DNA of 64,000 nucleotides from Streptomyces sp. TBY4 (GCF_024213195.1 NZ_JANAVF010000002.1:1-64000); one strand, 5' to 3'. Shown: positions 1 through 9,192, numbered from the stretch's first letter. Numbers and translations are program-made. The notes: a model not told the origin generated them from the letters alone.

Positions 1-191
1 CGGGAGCCCCGGCAGCACGGCGAGGCACGGCACCGGACGACGCGGGCCTGACCGGCAAGATCCGAAAGAGACGGCCTAGCCGCCCGCGTCACCGCTCACG
101 GGGCAGTCAGCATGGACCGTCCGGGTGGCCGTTCGCACCTGGTTCAGCTAATCCTTGGTTAACAACTATGTGGAAAATAGGGGTAGTTGGC
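1..191. other. Left-edge sequence with no assignable gene
   Basis: Short frames run in from the left edge and close at a TGA near 51 and a TAG near 79. Neither is long enough to show which, if either, is the tail of a real gene. The rest, including an AT-richer patch around 145-180, shows nothing I can assign. It would lie downstream of the minus-strand DUF1876 gene. Confidence 0.3.
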
Positions 192-488
192 TCACTGTGC
201 GGAGTCTTCCGGCCATCCGTAGGCCGTGCGGGGCGCGGGGGGTACGGCGCCCGCCGCGGCCAGATCCCGGTCCGCGGCGCGCATCAGCTGGCCGGCGAGG
301 TCGCGCATCGCCCGGCTCGCGGCGAGCTCGTCGCCGATCGCGGGGACCTCCACGTCCTGCGGATTGCAGCGCGCCCTGCCGCGGCCCACCATCATCGACT
401 TGCCGTCGTCGAGCACCGCCCGCGCCTTGGTCGTTCCGTCCTCTTCGATCAGGTAGAGGCCGACCTTCCACTCCTCGGCGTGTGTCAT
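192..488 (-). CDS. DUF1876 domain protein, 98 aa
   Basis: Small soluble protein matching the actinobacterial DUF1876 family as I recall it. The diagnostic N-terminal half begins MTHAEEWKVGLYLIEEDG, followed by an ALDDGKSMMVGRGRARCNP-like strand and a helical C-terminal half rich in Asp, Ala and Arg. Its function is unknown; related proteins have been compared with double-stranded-RNA-binding folds. The start at 488 is chosen because an AGGAGGG ribosome site lies five bases upstream; frames opening further upstream have no such site. It is a single gene, divergent from the polymer synthetase, with about 240 bp of shared upstream DNA. Confidence 0.8.
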   Translation of the reverse strand: MTHAEEWKVGLYLIEEDGTTKARAVLDDGKSMMVGRGRARCNPQDVEVPAIGDELAASRAMRDLAGQLMRAADRDLAAAGAVPPAPRTAYGWPEDSAQ

Positions 489-730
489 GACAGCCCTCCT
501 CACACCCCGGTGCCGTGCTGTCTCCAGGATCCGTCCGCGTGTCGGCCGCCGCACCCCGTACCGGCGCGGCCTTGTACCGTCCCTTCCCGGCCACGCGCAA
601 GCCTTGAACCGGAAAATCCTCGATGTCGCACTAGACTGGCGGGCTGTTTGGCGCTGGACCGGAACAACCTGGGCAGACCCGGGCTCCGCCCGGCGACCCG
701 GAGGCTTCCGGGAACACGACGCGAGGGCCG

Positions 731-3700
731 ATGGCAGCCACACCAGAGCACGGTGAAGTCACTCTGCTCGACGACGGGACCGGACTGGGCGACGGGGCCG
801 GACCGTTCGGCGAAGTGCCGGCCCCCGACGCGGGGGAGGGGCCCGGGGACTCCGGGAAGTCGGCCCTGTTCTCCGCCGGGCCCGCCGCCCCGACCCGTAC
901 CCTCCTCGACGTCTTCGAGGCCTCCGTACGGGCCCACCCCGACGAGCTCGCCCTGGACGACGGCGCCACCCGGCTGACCTACCGGGCGCTCGCCGCCGAG
1001 GTGGAGCGCCGGCGCCAGGCCCTCGCGGCCGCCGGGGTGGGGCTCGGGGACCGGGTCGGTGTACGGGTGCCGTCCGGTACCAACGAGCTGTACGCGGGCA
1101 TCCTGGCCGTCCTCGCGGCGGGCGCCGCCTACGTGCCGGTCGACGCCGAGGACCCGGACGAGCGGGCCGACCTGGTCTTCGCCGAGGCCGGAGTACGGGC
1201 CGTACTGGGCGCGGGCCAGCGCATCGAGGCCGCCGCACCGAGCGGGAGCGCCGCCGCCCCCGCCGCCCGCCCCGGCCCCGAGCACGACGCGTGGATCATC
1301 TTCACCTCCGGCTCCACCGGCAAGCCCAAGGGCGTCGCCGTCAGCCACCGCAGCGCCGCGGCCTTCGTGGACGCCGAGGCCGCGCTGTTCCTCACCGAGG
1401 ACCCGATCGGCCCCGGCGACCGGGTCATGGCCGGACTGTCCGTGGCCTTCGACGCCTCCTGCGAGGAGATGTGGCTGGCCTGGCGCTACGGCGCCTGCCT
1501 CGTGCCCGTCCCGCGCTCCCAGGTCCGCAGCGGCGCCGACCTCGGCCCCTGGCTGGCCGAGCAGGAGATCACCGTGGTCTCCACGGTGCCGACCCTCGCC
1601 GCGCTGTGGGAGCCCGAGACCCTCAACGAGGTCCGGCTGCTGATCTTCGGCGGCGAGGCCTGCCCGCCCGAGCTCACCCAGCGCCTGGTCACCGAGGGCC
1701 GCGAGGTCTGGAACACCTACGGCCCCACCGAAGCCACCGTCGTCGCCTGCGCCTCCCTCCTCACCGGAGAGGAACCGATCCGGATCGGCCTCCCCCTGAA
1801 CGGCTGGGAACTGGCCGTCGTCGACGAATCCGGCGAACCGGTGCCCATGGGCGGCAGCGGCCAGCTCGTCATCGGCGGCGTCGGCCTGGCCCGCTACCTG
1901 GACCCCGAGAAGGACGCGGAGAAGTACGCCCCGCTGGAATCCCTCGGCTGGGAGCGCGCCTACCGCAGCGGCGACCTGGTCCGCGCGGAACCCGAAGGCC
2001 TGGTCTTCCTGGGCCGCGGCGACGAGCAGATCAAGCTCGGCGGCCGCCGGATCGAGCTGGGCGAGGTGGACGCGGCCCTGCAGGCCCTGCCCGGGGTCGC
2101 CGGCGCGGCCGCCGCCGTCCGCACGGCGCGCAGCGGCAACCAGCTCCTCGTCGGCTACCTGGTCACCCAGGACGGCTGGGACCACGCTGCGGCCGTGACC
2201 CGGCTGCGCGCCGAGCTCCCCGCGGCCCTCGTACCGCTGCTCGCGCCGGTCGAGGAGCTGCCCACCCGCACCTCCGGGAAGGTGGACCGGGCCGCCCTGC
2301 CCTGGCCGCTCCCCGAGCTGGAGACCAGCGGCCCCGCCGAGCAGCTCTACGGGACCGAGGCCTGGCTCGCCGAGCAGTGGAGCGAGACCCTGGGCGTGGC
2401 CGTCACCGCAGCCGCCGACGACTTCTTCGCGATCGGCGGCAACAGCCTCGCCGCCGCCCAGCTCACCACCCGGCTGCGCACCCGCTACCCGAGCGCGGCC
2501 GTCCTCGACATCTACCAGCAGCCCACCCTGCGCAAGCTGGCCCGGCACCTGGAGAAGTCCGCGCAGGACGACGGCGCGGTCCGCACCATCGCGCCCGTCC
2601 CGGCGCGGACCAAGGTGATCCAGTCCCTGCTGCTGCTCCCGCTCTTCACCCTGGTCGGCCTGCGCTGGACGGTGGCCGTGCTCGCGCTGGGCAACGTACT
2701 GCACTGGTTCGGCGCCTATCCGTGGGCGCCGGCCGCCTCCTGGTGGCTCGTGGCCGCCGGCGCCGCCCTGCTCTTCAGCCCGCCCGGCCGCCTCGCGATC
2801 GCCGCGGGCGGGGCCCGGCTGCTGCTGCGCGGGGTGAAGGCGGGGCGCCACCCGCGCGGAGGAAACGTTCACCTGCGGCTGTGGACCGCCGAGCGGCTCG
2901 CCGAGTACTCCGGCGCGACCTCGCTCACCGGCTCCTGGCTGGAGCGCTACGCGCGCGCCCTGGGCGCCAAGATCGGCCCCGAGGTGGACCTGCACTCGCT
3001 GCCGCCCGTCACGGGCATGCTCAAGCTCGGCCGGGGCTGCGCCGTGGAGTCCGAGGTGGACCTCTCCGGCCACTGGCTGGACGGCGACCGGCTGGAGATC
3101 GGCGCCGTGAAGGTCGGCGCGGGCGCCGTGGTCGGCACCCGCAGCATCCTCTTCCCCGGCGCCCGCGTCGGAAAGCGCGCCGAGGTGGCCCCCGGCTCCG
3201 CCGTCGTCGGGCAGATCCCGACCGGCCAGCGCTGGGCCGGAGCCCCCGCCGGAAAACTCGGCAAGGCCAAGCGGAACTGGCCCAAGGAGCGCCCGCCGCG
3301 CGGCCTGCCCTGGCGCGCCGCCTACGGGGCGGCCGGCTTCTGCCTCACCGCCCTGCCCGTGCTCGCGGCCCTGCCCGCCCTCCTGGTGGCCGGCCGGTTC
3401 GTGCCCGCCGACGCCGGGCTCGGCCGGGCCCTGGCCGGAGCCCTGCTCGCCGTGGTGCCGGGGGCGCTCGCCTTCGGATTCGCGTACGCCGCCCTGATCC
3501 TGGTCTCCGTACGGCTCCTCAGCCTCGGGCTGCGCACGGGCACCCATCCGACGCACAGCAGGATCGGCTGGCAGGCCTGGACCGTCACCCAGCTGATGGA
3601 CCTCTCCCGGGAAACCCTCTTCCCCCTGTACGCGGGCCTGATCACCCCCGTGTGGCTGCGGCTCCTCGGCATGAAGATCGGCCGGGGCGCCGAGGTGTCC

Positions 3701-4696
3701 ACGGTGCTCGCCCTGCCGAGCCTCACCACCGTCGGCGAGGGCGCCTTCCTCGCCGACGACACCCTGACCGCCCCCTACGAGCTCGGCGGCGGCTGGCTGC
3801 GCATCGGCCACTCCGAGATCGGCCGCCGGGCCTTCCTCGGCAACTCCGGCATGACCGCCCCGGGCCGCTCCGTACCCGACGACGGGCTGGTCGGCGTCCT
3901 GTCCGCCACCCCGAAGAAGGCCAAGAAGGGCAGCTCCTACCTGGGCCTGCCGCCGGTCCGGCTGCCGCGGTCCGCCGCCGATGCCGACCAGAGCCGGACG
4001 TACGACCCGCCCGCGCGGCTGCTGTGGGCCCGCGGGCTGGTCGAGCTGTGCCGGCTCGTCCCGGTGTTCTGCTCGGCCGCGCTGGCCGTGCTGACCGTGG
4101 CGGCGTTCTGCGCGCTGGCCGCGGGGGACGGCCCCGGGCCGTGGGGGACCGCGCTGCTGTCCGGAGCGGTGCTGCTCGCCGCCGGGGCTGCCGCATGCGT
4201 GGTCGCGGCGGCCGCGAAGTGGCTGCTGGTCGGCCGGCACCGGACGGGCGAGCACCCGCTGTGGAGCGGCTTCGTGTGGCGCAACGAACTGGCCGACACC
4301 TTCGTCGAGGTCCTGGCCGTGCCCTGGCTGATCGGCTCGGTGCCCGGCACCCCGGTGCTGTCCCTGTGGCTGCGCGCGCTCGGCGCCCGGATCGGCCGGG
4401 GCGTGTGGTGCGAGAGCTACTGGCTGCCCGAGACCGACCTGGTCACCCTGGGCGACGCGGTCAGCGTGAACCGGGGCTGCGTGTTGCAGACGCACCTCTT
4501 CCACGACCGGATCTTGAGGACGGATACTGTGGTCCTGCGTGAGGGCGCCACCCTGGGCCCGGGCGGAATCGTCCTGCCCGGGAGCACGGTCGGGGCCCGC
4601 AGCACACTGGGTCCCGCCTCCCTCGTGATGGCCGGGGAATCCGTTCCCGCCGACACCCGCTGGCTGGGCAACCCGATCGAGGCGTGGCGGTCCTGA
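731..4696 (+). CDS. pls: Pls/PosA-type polyamino-acid synthetase (epsilon-poly-lysine synthetase-like)
   Basis: Membrane-bound single-module NRPS of 1321 aa, almost the length recalled for epsilon-poly-L-lysine synthetase (about 1319). Order: adenylation domain about residues 50-490 (FTSGSTGKPKG, YGPTEATVV, YRSGDLV, terminal TSGKVDR); carrier domain with FFAIGGNSL and phosphopantetheine Ser572; then six or so hydrophobic segments separating three hexapeptide-rich soluble domains (from about 635) that replace normal condensation and thioesterase domains. The substrate-code residues read DAESIGTVVK by alignment to GrsA (FDASCEEMW, STVPT, IFGGEA, NTYGPTEATVV). This is close to the lysine code I recall for bacitracin synthetase (DAESIGSVCK), so lysine is the likely monomer. 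Other Pls homologues use ornithine or diaminobutyrate, so the product is inference. The ribosome site at the ATG is weak; an in-frame GTG at 752 is the alternative start. Confidence 0.9.
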   Translation: MAATPEHGEVTLLDDGTGLGDGAGPFGEVPAPDAGEGPGDSGKSALFSAGPAAPTRTLLDVFEASVRAHPDELALDDGATRLTYRALAAEVERRRQALAAAGVGLGDRVGVRVPSGTNELYAGILAVLAAGAAYVPVDAEDPDERADLVFAEAGVRAVLGAGQRIEAAAPSGSAAAPAARPGPEHDAWIIFTSGSTGKPKGVAVSHRSAAAFVDAEAALFLTEDPIGPGDRVMAGLSVAFDASCEEMWLAWRYGACLVPVPRSQVRSGADLGPWLAEQEITVVSTVPTLAALWEPETLNEVRLLIFGGEACPPELTQRLVTEGREVWNTYGPTEATVVACASLLTGEEPIRIGLPLNGWELAVVDESGEPVPMGGSGQLVIGGVGLARYLDPEKDAEKYAPLESLGWERAYRSGDLVRAEPEGLVFLGRGDEQIKLGGRRIELGEVDAALQALPGVAGAAAAVRTARSGNQLLVGYLVTQDGWDHAAAVTRLRAELPAALVPLLAPVEELPTRTSGKVDRAALPWPLPELETSGPAEQLYGTEAWLAEQWSETLGVAVTAAADDFFAIGGNSLAAAQLTTRLRTRYPSAAVLDIYQQPTLRKLARHLEKSAQDDGAVRTIAPVPARTKVIQSLLLLPLFTLVGLRWTVAVLALGNVLHWFGAYPWAPAASWWLVAAGAALLFSPPGRLAIAAGGARLLLRGVKAGRHPRGGNVHLRLWTAERLAEYSGATSLTGSWLERYARALGAKIGPEVDLHSLPPVTGMLKLGRGCAVESEVDLSGHWLDGDRLEIGAVKVGAGAVVGTRSILFPGARVGKRAEVAPGSAVVGQIPTGQRWAGAPAGKLGKAKRNWPKERPPRGLPWRAAYGAAGFCLTALPVLAALPALLVAGRFVPADAGLGRALAGALLAVVPGALAFGFAYAALILVSVRLLSLGLRTGTHPTHSRIGWQAWTVTQLMDLSRETLFPLYAGLITPVWLRLLGMKIGRGAEVSTVLALPSLTTVGEGAFLADDTLTAPYELGGGWLRIGHSEIGRRAFLGNSGMTAPGRSVPDDGLVGVLSATPKKAKKGSSYLGLPPVRLPRSAADADQSRTYDPPARLLWARGLVELCRLVPVFCSAALAVLTVAAFCALAAGDGPGPWGTALLSGAVLLAAGAAACVVAAAAKWLLVGRHRTGEHPLWSGFVWRNELADTFVEVLAVPWLIGSVPGTPVLSLWLRALGARIGRGVWCESYWLPETDLVTLGDAVSVNRGCVLQTHLFHDRILRTDTVVLREGATLGPGGIVLPGSTVGARSTLGPASLVMAGESVPADTRWLGNPIEAWRS

Positions 4697-4772
4697 AGGG
4701 CGGGTCCGGCGGTACGGGGGCCCGGCACCACCAGCACGTCGTACGAGCACAACGCAGGGAGCGGAAGCGGCA

Positions 4773-6119
4773 GTGAACGGCCAGAAGACAGCGGTGTCGG
4801 ACCCGTACTTTCCGGCCAACGGCGACCCCCGTTACCGCGTGCACCGGTACGAACTCGCTCTGGAGTACCGTCCCGGCCCCAACCGGCTCGCCGGGACGGC
4901 CCGGCTCAGCGCGATCGCCGGCCGGGCGCCGCTCACGGAGTTCCACCTCAACCTGGCCGATTTCAAAATAGGCCGGGTCCTGGTCAACGGCAGGGCGCCG
5001 CACTACAGCCACCGGGGCGGCAAGCTCCGGATCCGCCCGCCCAAGCCGCTGCCCGCCGGCGCCGCCTTCACCGTGGACGTGCACTGGGCGGGCAATCCCA
5101 CACCCGTCCGCAGCCCCTGGGGCGGCCTCGGCTGGGAGGAACTGACCGACGGCGCGCTGGTGGCCAGCCAGCCCGTCGGCGCGCCCTCCTGGTACCCGTG
5201 CAACGACCGGCCCGCGGACAAGGCCTCGTACCACATCTCGGTCAACACCCCCTCCGCCTACACCGTGGTGGCCGGCGGCCGGCTGCTCACGCGGACGACC
5301 CGGGCCTCCACGACGACCTGGGTGTACGAGCAGCCCGCGCCGACCTCCACCTACCTGGTCGGCCTGTCCATCGGCATGTACCAGACGGTGCTGCTCGGCG
5401 ACCCCGGGCTCGGCGGAGTCCCGCAGAGCGCCCACGTACCGGCGCACCTGCTGCCCCGCTTCTCCCGCGACTTCGCCCGGCAGCCCGCCATGATGCAGCT
5501 CTTCGAGGAGCTGTTCGGCCCCTACCCCTTCGGCGAGTACGCGGTGGTCGTCGCCGACGAGGAACTGGACGTGCCGGTGGAGGCCCAGGGCCTCTCCCTG
5601 TTCGGCGCCAACCACGTGGACGGCGTACGTGGATCCGAGCGGCTCATCGCCCACGAACTCGCGCACCAGTGGTTCGGCAACAGCGTGACCATCGCCGACT
5701 GGCGGCACATCTGGCTCAACGAGGGCTTCGCCAAGTACGCGGAATGGCTCTGGTCGGAGCGCTCCGGCGGCCGCACCGCGCACGAACTGGCGGCCGCCGC
5801 ACACCGCTTGCTGTCCGGGCAGCCGCAGGACCTCCTGCTGGCCGACCCGGGACGCAAGCTGATGTTCGACGACCGCCTCTACCAGCGCGGAGGCCTCGCC
5901 GTGCACGCGATCCGCTGCGCACTGGGGGACGGCCCGTTCTTCCGCATGCTGCGGGAGTGGGGCACCGTGCACCGCCACGGCGTGGTCACCACGGCGGGCT
6001 TCACCGCCCACGCGTCCCACTACGCGCTCGAACCGCTGGACGACCTCTTCAGGGCCTGGCTCTTCGAGCCCTCCCTGCCGCCGCTGCCCGCGCCGGGGCC
6101 TTCGGTCCCGCCGGCCTAG
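4773..6119 (+). CDS. M1 family zinc metallopeptidase, poly-lysine-degrading enzyme candidate
   Basis: Gluzincin of the aminopeptidase N family, 448 aa. The N-terminal part is the beta-sandwich typical of M1 enzymes. The catalytic core holds HELAHQWFGN with zinc ligands His294 and His298 and general base Glu295, followed by NEGFAKYAE with the third ligand Glu317 at the expected spacing. It is much shorter than full aminopeptidase N (about 850) and lacks the large C-terminal helical domain, like other short bacterial M1 members. It lies 76 bp downstream of the polymer synthetase on the same strand, probably in one operon. In epsilon-poly-lysine producers an M1-type peptidase encoded beside pls degrades the polymer; that role here is inferred from context. 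The start is a GTG with a GGGAGCGGAAG upstream. Confidence 0.85.
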   Translation: MNGQKTAVSDPYFPANGDPRYRVHRYELALEYRPGPNRLAGTARLSAIAGRAPLTEFHLNLADFKIGRVLVNGRAPHYSHRGGKLRIRPPKPLPAGAAFTVDVHWAGNPTPVRSPWGGLGWEELTDGALVASQPVGAPSWYPCNDRPADKASYHISVNTPSAYTVVAGGRLLTRTTRASTTTWVYEQPAPTSTYLVGLSIGMYQTVLLGDPGLGGVPQSAHVPAHLLPRFSRDFARQPAMMQLFEELFGPYPFGEYAVVVADEELDVPVEAQGLSLFGANHVDGVRGSERLIAHELAHQWFGNSVTIADWRHIWLNEGFAKYAEWLWSERSGGRTAHELAAAAHRLLSGQPQDLLLADPGRKLMFDDRLYQRGGLAVHAIRCALGDGPFFRMLREWGTVHRHGVVTTAGFTAHASHYALEPLDDLFRAWLFEPSLPPLPAPGPSVPPA

Positions 6120-6460
6120 AGCCACCCCTTCTTCTTGACGAAGGCGAAGGTGCCCAGCGACGCGGCGAGGACGGTCCCGAGGAGGACCGGCAGGGCGAAG
6201 AAGTTGTCGAAGCCGTACTCGTTGAGGTGCTCGAAGTTGGCACCCGGGATCGCGGCGAAGGTGGACGGAATGACGAACATCAGGGTCAGCGCCGTCAGCT
6301 TGCGGTTCTCGACGGTGGACTTGACCTGATCCTCGGTCAGGGCGTTCAGGCGGTCCATGTCCTTGTTGAAATCGCGCAGTTCGTCGCGGATCTCGTGCAG
6401 GACGGCCAGGGCCCGGTCCTGGTCGGTGGTCGTGGTGTTGGTGTTGGTGCTGATGGTCAT
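6116..6460 (-). CDS. CorA C-terminus-like mini membrane protein, 114 aa
   Basis: Thr-rich start, a predicted coiled coil (about residues 15-55), then two membrane segments ending VKKKGWL, the layout of the last third of CorA-type magnesium channels. In CorA the pore mouth carries the GMN signature; here the matching loop reads IPGANFEHLNEYGF, with Ala for Met and Pro in place of the preceding Tyr. No cytoplasmic funnel domain is present, so this is a stand-alone membrane module, not a complete channel. The start at 6460 has a GAAGGAAG site seven bases upstream. Its stop overlaps the stop of the convergent M1 peptidase by four bases. It could be a partner or decoy subunit of a full CorA; unproven. 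Confidence 0.75.
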   Translation of the reverse strand: MTISTNTNTTTTDQDRALAVLHEIRDELRDFNKDMDRLNALTEDQVKSTVENRKLTALTLMFVIPSTFAAIPGANFEHLNEYGFDNFFALPVLLGTVLAASLGTFAFVKKKGWL

Positions 6461-7050
6461 GACAGTGCTTCCTTCTGGAAAAGGGGTACGGGGCATGGCT
6501 GTGCGTGCAAGGTCCGCGACATAGGAGTGCGCGGACAGGACAGAGCGGCCATGGGGCGCCCTGGAAAAGGGGTGGGTGGAAGAGCCCGGAGCATGCCGGA
6601 GGAGCCCGCCGGAAGGGCTGGGCGCGTGGCTGCCGGGACGGGGAGGGGGAGCTCGGGCTACGAGGGGACGCGGCTCAGAGCGCGGCGGAGGACGAGGCGG
6701 TGCGGCGCGGCTGGGTCAGTGGACTCGGACTGTGATCCATGGGGCGATCGCCTCCTCTCGGCAGGGCGTAGGTCATACGCGGTCGCGGCCATCAGCGGTC
6801 AGTCATCGGACGGACGGGCGGGCACAGTGCACTCGCGGGCGGCGACACCTCAACGCTAACAGCAGCTCAGGGGCACTCTCCGGGCCCTTGGTCCCATCGG
6901 CAGGGCCGAAGGTCCCGGCGGCCCCGGTGCCGGGCACGCCTTCGCGGCAGGCCCGGCACGGCGGACGCCCCGCCCGGCCCGCTGCTCCCGGACCGGAATC
7001 CGGTGGGGCGCGCGGGGTCGGACGGGGCGTGTGGTGGCGGGACTCGGGGC
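6461..7050. other. Intergenic region with no supported gene
   Basis: About 590 bases between the minus-strand CorA-like gene start and the stop of a minus-strand lipoprotein gene. Reading frames here have no ribosome sites and no recognisable products. It must hold the promoter of the CorA-like gene, but I see no convincing -35/-10 pair. Confidence 0.4.
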
Positions 7051-7536
7051 TCAGTGGCGCAGGGCGGCGGCGACGGTGGTGCGCACCTCGCCCGAGAGCT
7101 TGTGGGTGCTGCGCGCCGTCGCGTCCTCGGACTGCCCGGCGGGCACGTCGGAGACGGTGACGACCACCGTGTCCAGCAGGTTGCCGGAGGCGTCCTTGTA
7201 GTCGACCTGGACGGCGAAGGACTTCGCCGAGCCGTCGGTGTTGCGGGCGGTGACGGTCACGGCCGACAGCCCGTCGCCGTCGGTGCTGACGCTGCCCAGC
7301 GTCACCGCGTCCTTGGCGTCGACCCCGTCCTTGACCTCGTCGAGCTGCTTCTTCGCGGCCGCGGTGGCCGAGTCGACCGCGTCGGCGGCCTGCGACTGGA
7401 CCGAGGCGGCGGCCGAGGCCGCCTTGGAGACCCCGTCCGAGACCTTGCCGTCGGAGTCCGAGCAGCCGGCCGTCGCGGCGAGCACCGCCACCGTCAGCAG
7501 TGCGCCGCAGGCCCCGCGGATCCGCGTACGGGTCAC
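7051..7536 (-). CDS. FxLYD-like secreted lipoprotein, 161 aa
   Basis: Predicted lipoprotein: basic start VTRTRIRG, a hydrophobic stretch and a Cys at the end of LAATAGC (about residue 25). An Ala/Ser/Lys-rich helical linker (about 30-75) leads to a beta-rich domain resembling the FxLYD fold found in extracytoplasmic proteins. The function is unknown. The GTG start at 7536 overlaps the TGA of the preceding gene as GTGA, so the two lipoproteins are probably translationally coupled. A second in-frame GTG two codons upstream is possible. Confidence 0.75.
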   Translation of the reverse strand: MTRTRIRGACGALLTVAVLAATAGCSDSDGKVSDGVSKAASAAASVQSQAADAVDSATAAAKKQLDEVKDGVDAKDAVTLGSVSTDGDGLSAVTVTARNTDGSAKSFAVQVDYKDASGNLLDTVVVTVSDVPAGQSEDATARSTHKLSGEVRTTVAAALRH

Positions 7537-7964
7537 GGGCACGTGACGCCGACCGAGGCCGCGACGAGGGTCTCGTCGAGCTTCTGGATCTGGGGCTTCA
7601 GCTGGGTCAGGGCATCGGATCCCGTGGTGTCGCCCGGCAGGTTCCCGAATCCGGACTTCAGATCGCCGGCGGCGGAACCCACCGCCGACCGCTTCGCGGA
7701 ATCCAGGTCCTTGAGGGAGGAGGAGACCTTGTCCCAGTCCGACTGGACCGCATCGACGGCGTCCTTGACCTGGTCCTTCGTCGCGGAAGCCGGGTCCAGC
7801 GCCGCCAGCTTGGCCTGGTCCGCCTTCAGGGTGGAGAGACCGGTGCAGAGCTCCGAGGCGGCCTGGGTCGCCTGCGCCTTGGGGCACGGGTCGTCCGAGG
7901 AGCAGGACGTGAGGAACAGGGCCGCAGCCGCACCCAGGGCAGCGGTGATCGGGAGACGCTTCAT
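7533..7964 (-). CDS. Small lipoprotein of unknown function, 143 aa
   Basis: Starts MKRLPITAALGAAAALFLTSC, a lipoprotein signal with lipobox LTSC. The mature part is almost wholly helical, with regularly spaced Leu, Lys and Asp, four Cys counting the lipidated one (CP, LC and the C-terminal CP), and no enzyme motif I recognise. An AGAAGGA site precedes the ATG. It is first in a two-gene unit with the FxLYD-like lipoprotein; both probably sit on the outer face of the membrane. The linked helical linkers suggest the two products could associate, but this is conjecture. Confidence 0.75.
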   Translation of the reverse strand: MKRLPITAALGAAAALFLTSCSSDDPCPKAQATQAASELCTGLSTLKADQAKLAALDPASATKDQVKDAVDAVQSDWDKVSSSLKDLDSAKRSAVGSAAGDLKSGFGNLPGDTTGSDALTQLKPQIQKLDETLVAASVGVTCP

Positions 7965-7988
7965 GGAAATCCTTCTGATGTCGGAACG

Positions 7989-8022
7989 CCCGGGACCGGG
8001 GGAGGACACCACCGGTCCCGGG
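7989..8022. terminator. Hairpin between the DUF1269 and lipoprotein genes
   Basis: Inverted repeat with 11-bp perfect arms (CCCGGGACCGG and its complement) around a 12-base loop. It follows the minus-strand DUF1269 stop and would separate that transcript from the lipoprotein pair. There is no U-tract. Confidence 0.5.
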
Positions 8023-8050
8023 CCACGGAGTCCACTCGGGCCGTGCGTGC

Positions 8051-8542
8051 TCAGGCCGCGAAGACCTCGCGGAGCTGCTGCTCCTGCGCGCCGGAGAGGT
8101 TGGAGCGGACCAGCTGCGCCTGGCCGCCCGGGAAGGCGCCGCGGACCCGCTCGACCACCGCGTCGGAGGAGAGCAGGAACAGGGCGGAAGTGCCGGGCTT
8201 CACCTCGGCCTTCACCTCGTCGATGAACTGGTCGTCGATGCCGACGTCGGACAGCGATCCGCCGATGGCCCCGGCCGCCGCACCCACGGCGGCGCCGAGC
8301 AGCGGCACGAAGAACAGGAGCCCGAAGAGCATGCCCCAGAAGGTTCCGGAGAGCGCGCCCGCTCCCGTGAGGCTGTTCAGCTGCTGGGTCTTCGGCTTCT
8401 TGGCGTCCTCGCGCCAGGTGACGACCGCCGCGTCGTGCACCTGTATCAGCTGTTCCTTCTGCAGGGCGAGCAGGACGGATTCCGCCTGCTGCGCTCCCTC
8501 GGGAGTGGGGAACTTCCAGACGGTGAGAGTGGTGGATGCCAC
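8051..8542 (-). CDS. DUF1269 family protein with glycine-zipper membrane segment, 163 aa
   Basis: Begins ASTTLTVWKFPTPEGAQQAE after the start Val, the typical opening of DUF1269 proteins: an N-terminal alpha/beta domain with sequence ALQKEQLIQVHDAAVV. A Gly/Ala-rich hydrophobic hairpin follows (about residues 75-105) and then a second soluble domain. The function is unknown. The GTG at 8542 is preferred because family members begin at this point and CTGGAG lies just upstream; an in-frame ATG at 8611 would add 23 residues. It is divergent from the membrane protein starting at 8757. Confidence 0.75.
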   Translation of the reverse strand: MASTTLTVWKFPTPEGAQQAESVLLALQKEQLIQVHDAAVVTWREDAKKPKTQQLNSLTGAGALSGTFWGMLFGLLFFVPLLGAAVGAAAGAIGGSLSDVGIDDQFIDEVKAEVKPGTSALFLLSSDAVVERVRGAFPGGQAQLVRSNLSGAQEQQLREVFAA

Positions 8543-8756
8543 GTAACGCTCCAGTTCCTGGACGGTGTTGCTGGCGTCCAGTACAACCCACAATCGGACA
8601 ATCCACCACAATTAGCATTAAACTAACCCTGCGTTATCTGTTGGGTCGTCAGCGTGATTCGCCCGTTCGGCCCACTCCGCTGTCCGGGCGGGCGGATCCG
8701 CCCCAAGGGTGGGGAGGGCGCGGCGCACCGAGCCCCGCTGGACGAAGGAGTTCTCC

Positions 8757-9179
8757 ATGGCACGGACCACAACCCCGACGGGCGCCGGGAGCGCATGGGC
8801 CGCGGGCGGCACGATGTTCGCCGGAGTCGTCCTGCTCGTCGACGGGGTCATCGCCGTCCTCAAGGGGATCGCCGGGATCGCGGAGAACGACGTCTACGCC
8901 ACCGTGGGCAGCTACGTCTTCGCGTTCGACGCCACGGCCTGGGGCTGGATCCACCTGCTCCTCGGCATCGTCCTCGGCGTCGTCGGATGGGGCATCCTCA
9001 AGAACGCCCCGTGGGCACGGGCGACGGGCGTCGTCCTGGCCGGACTCAGCGTCGTCGTCAACTTCGTGTGGCTGCCCTACGCCCCGGTCTGGGCCCTCGT
9101 CTCGATCGCCCTCGGCGTCTTCGTCATCTGGGCCCTGTGCACTGCGAGTTCGTCCCCGTCGGGGGACTCCGTCCTCTGA
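8757..9179 (+). CDS. Small four-helix membrane protein (DUF7144-like), 140 aa
   Basis: Four hydrophobic segments fill most of the protein, with WGWIHLLLGIVLGVVGWGIL and a conserved aromatic/Gly pattern typical of a common Streptomyces membrane family. No catalytic residues are visible. The ATG at 8757 is chosen for the GAAGGAG site just upstream; an in-frame ATG at 8709 lacks one. It is monocistronic and faces a convergent aldehyde dehydrogenase across a strong hairpin. Confidence 0.7.
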   Translation: MARTTTPTGAGSAWAAGGTMFAGVVLLVDGVIAVLKGIAGIAENDVYATVGSYVFAFDATAWGWIHLLLGIVLGVVGWGILKNAPWARATGVVLAGLSVVVNFVWLPYAPVWALVSIALGVFVIWALCTASSSPSGDSVL

Positions 9180-9192
9180 GACCGCGGTGCCC

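Noticed and set aside
500..4819. 1439-codon open frame on the minus strand opposite the polymer synthetase
   Set aside because: Low-complexity Gly/Ala/Arg/Gln product with no domain or ribosome site; antisense shadow of a high-GC gene.
6505..6859. Several short plus-strand frames in the 6.5-6.9 kb gap
   Set aside because: No ribosome site, no homologous pattern, Arg/Gly-rich shadow composition.
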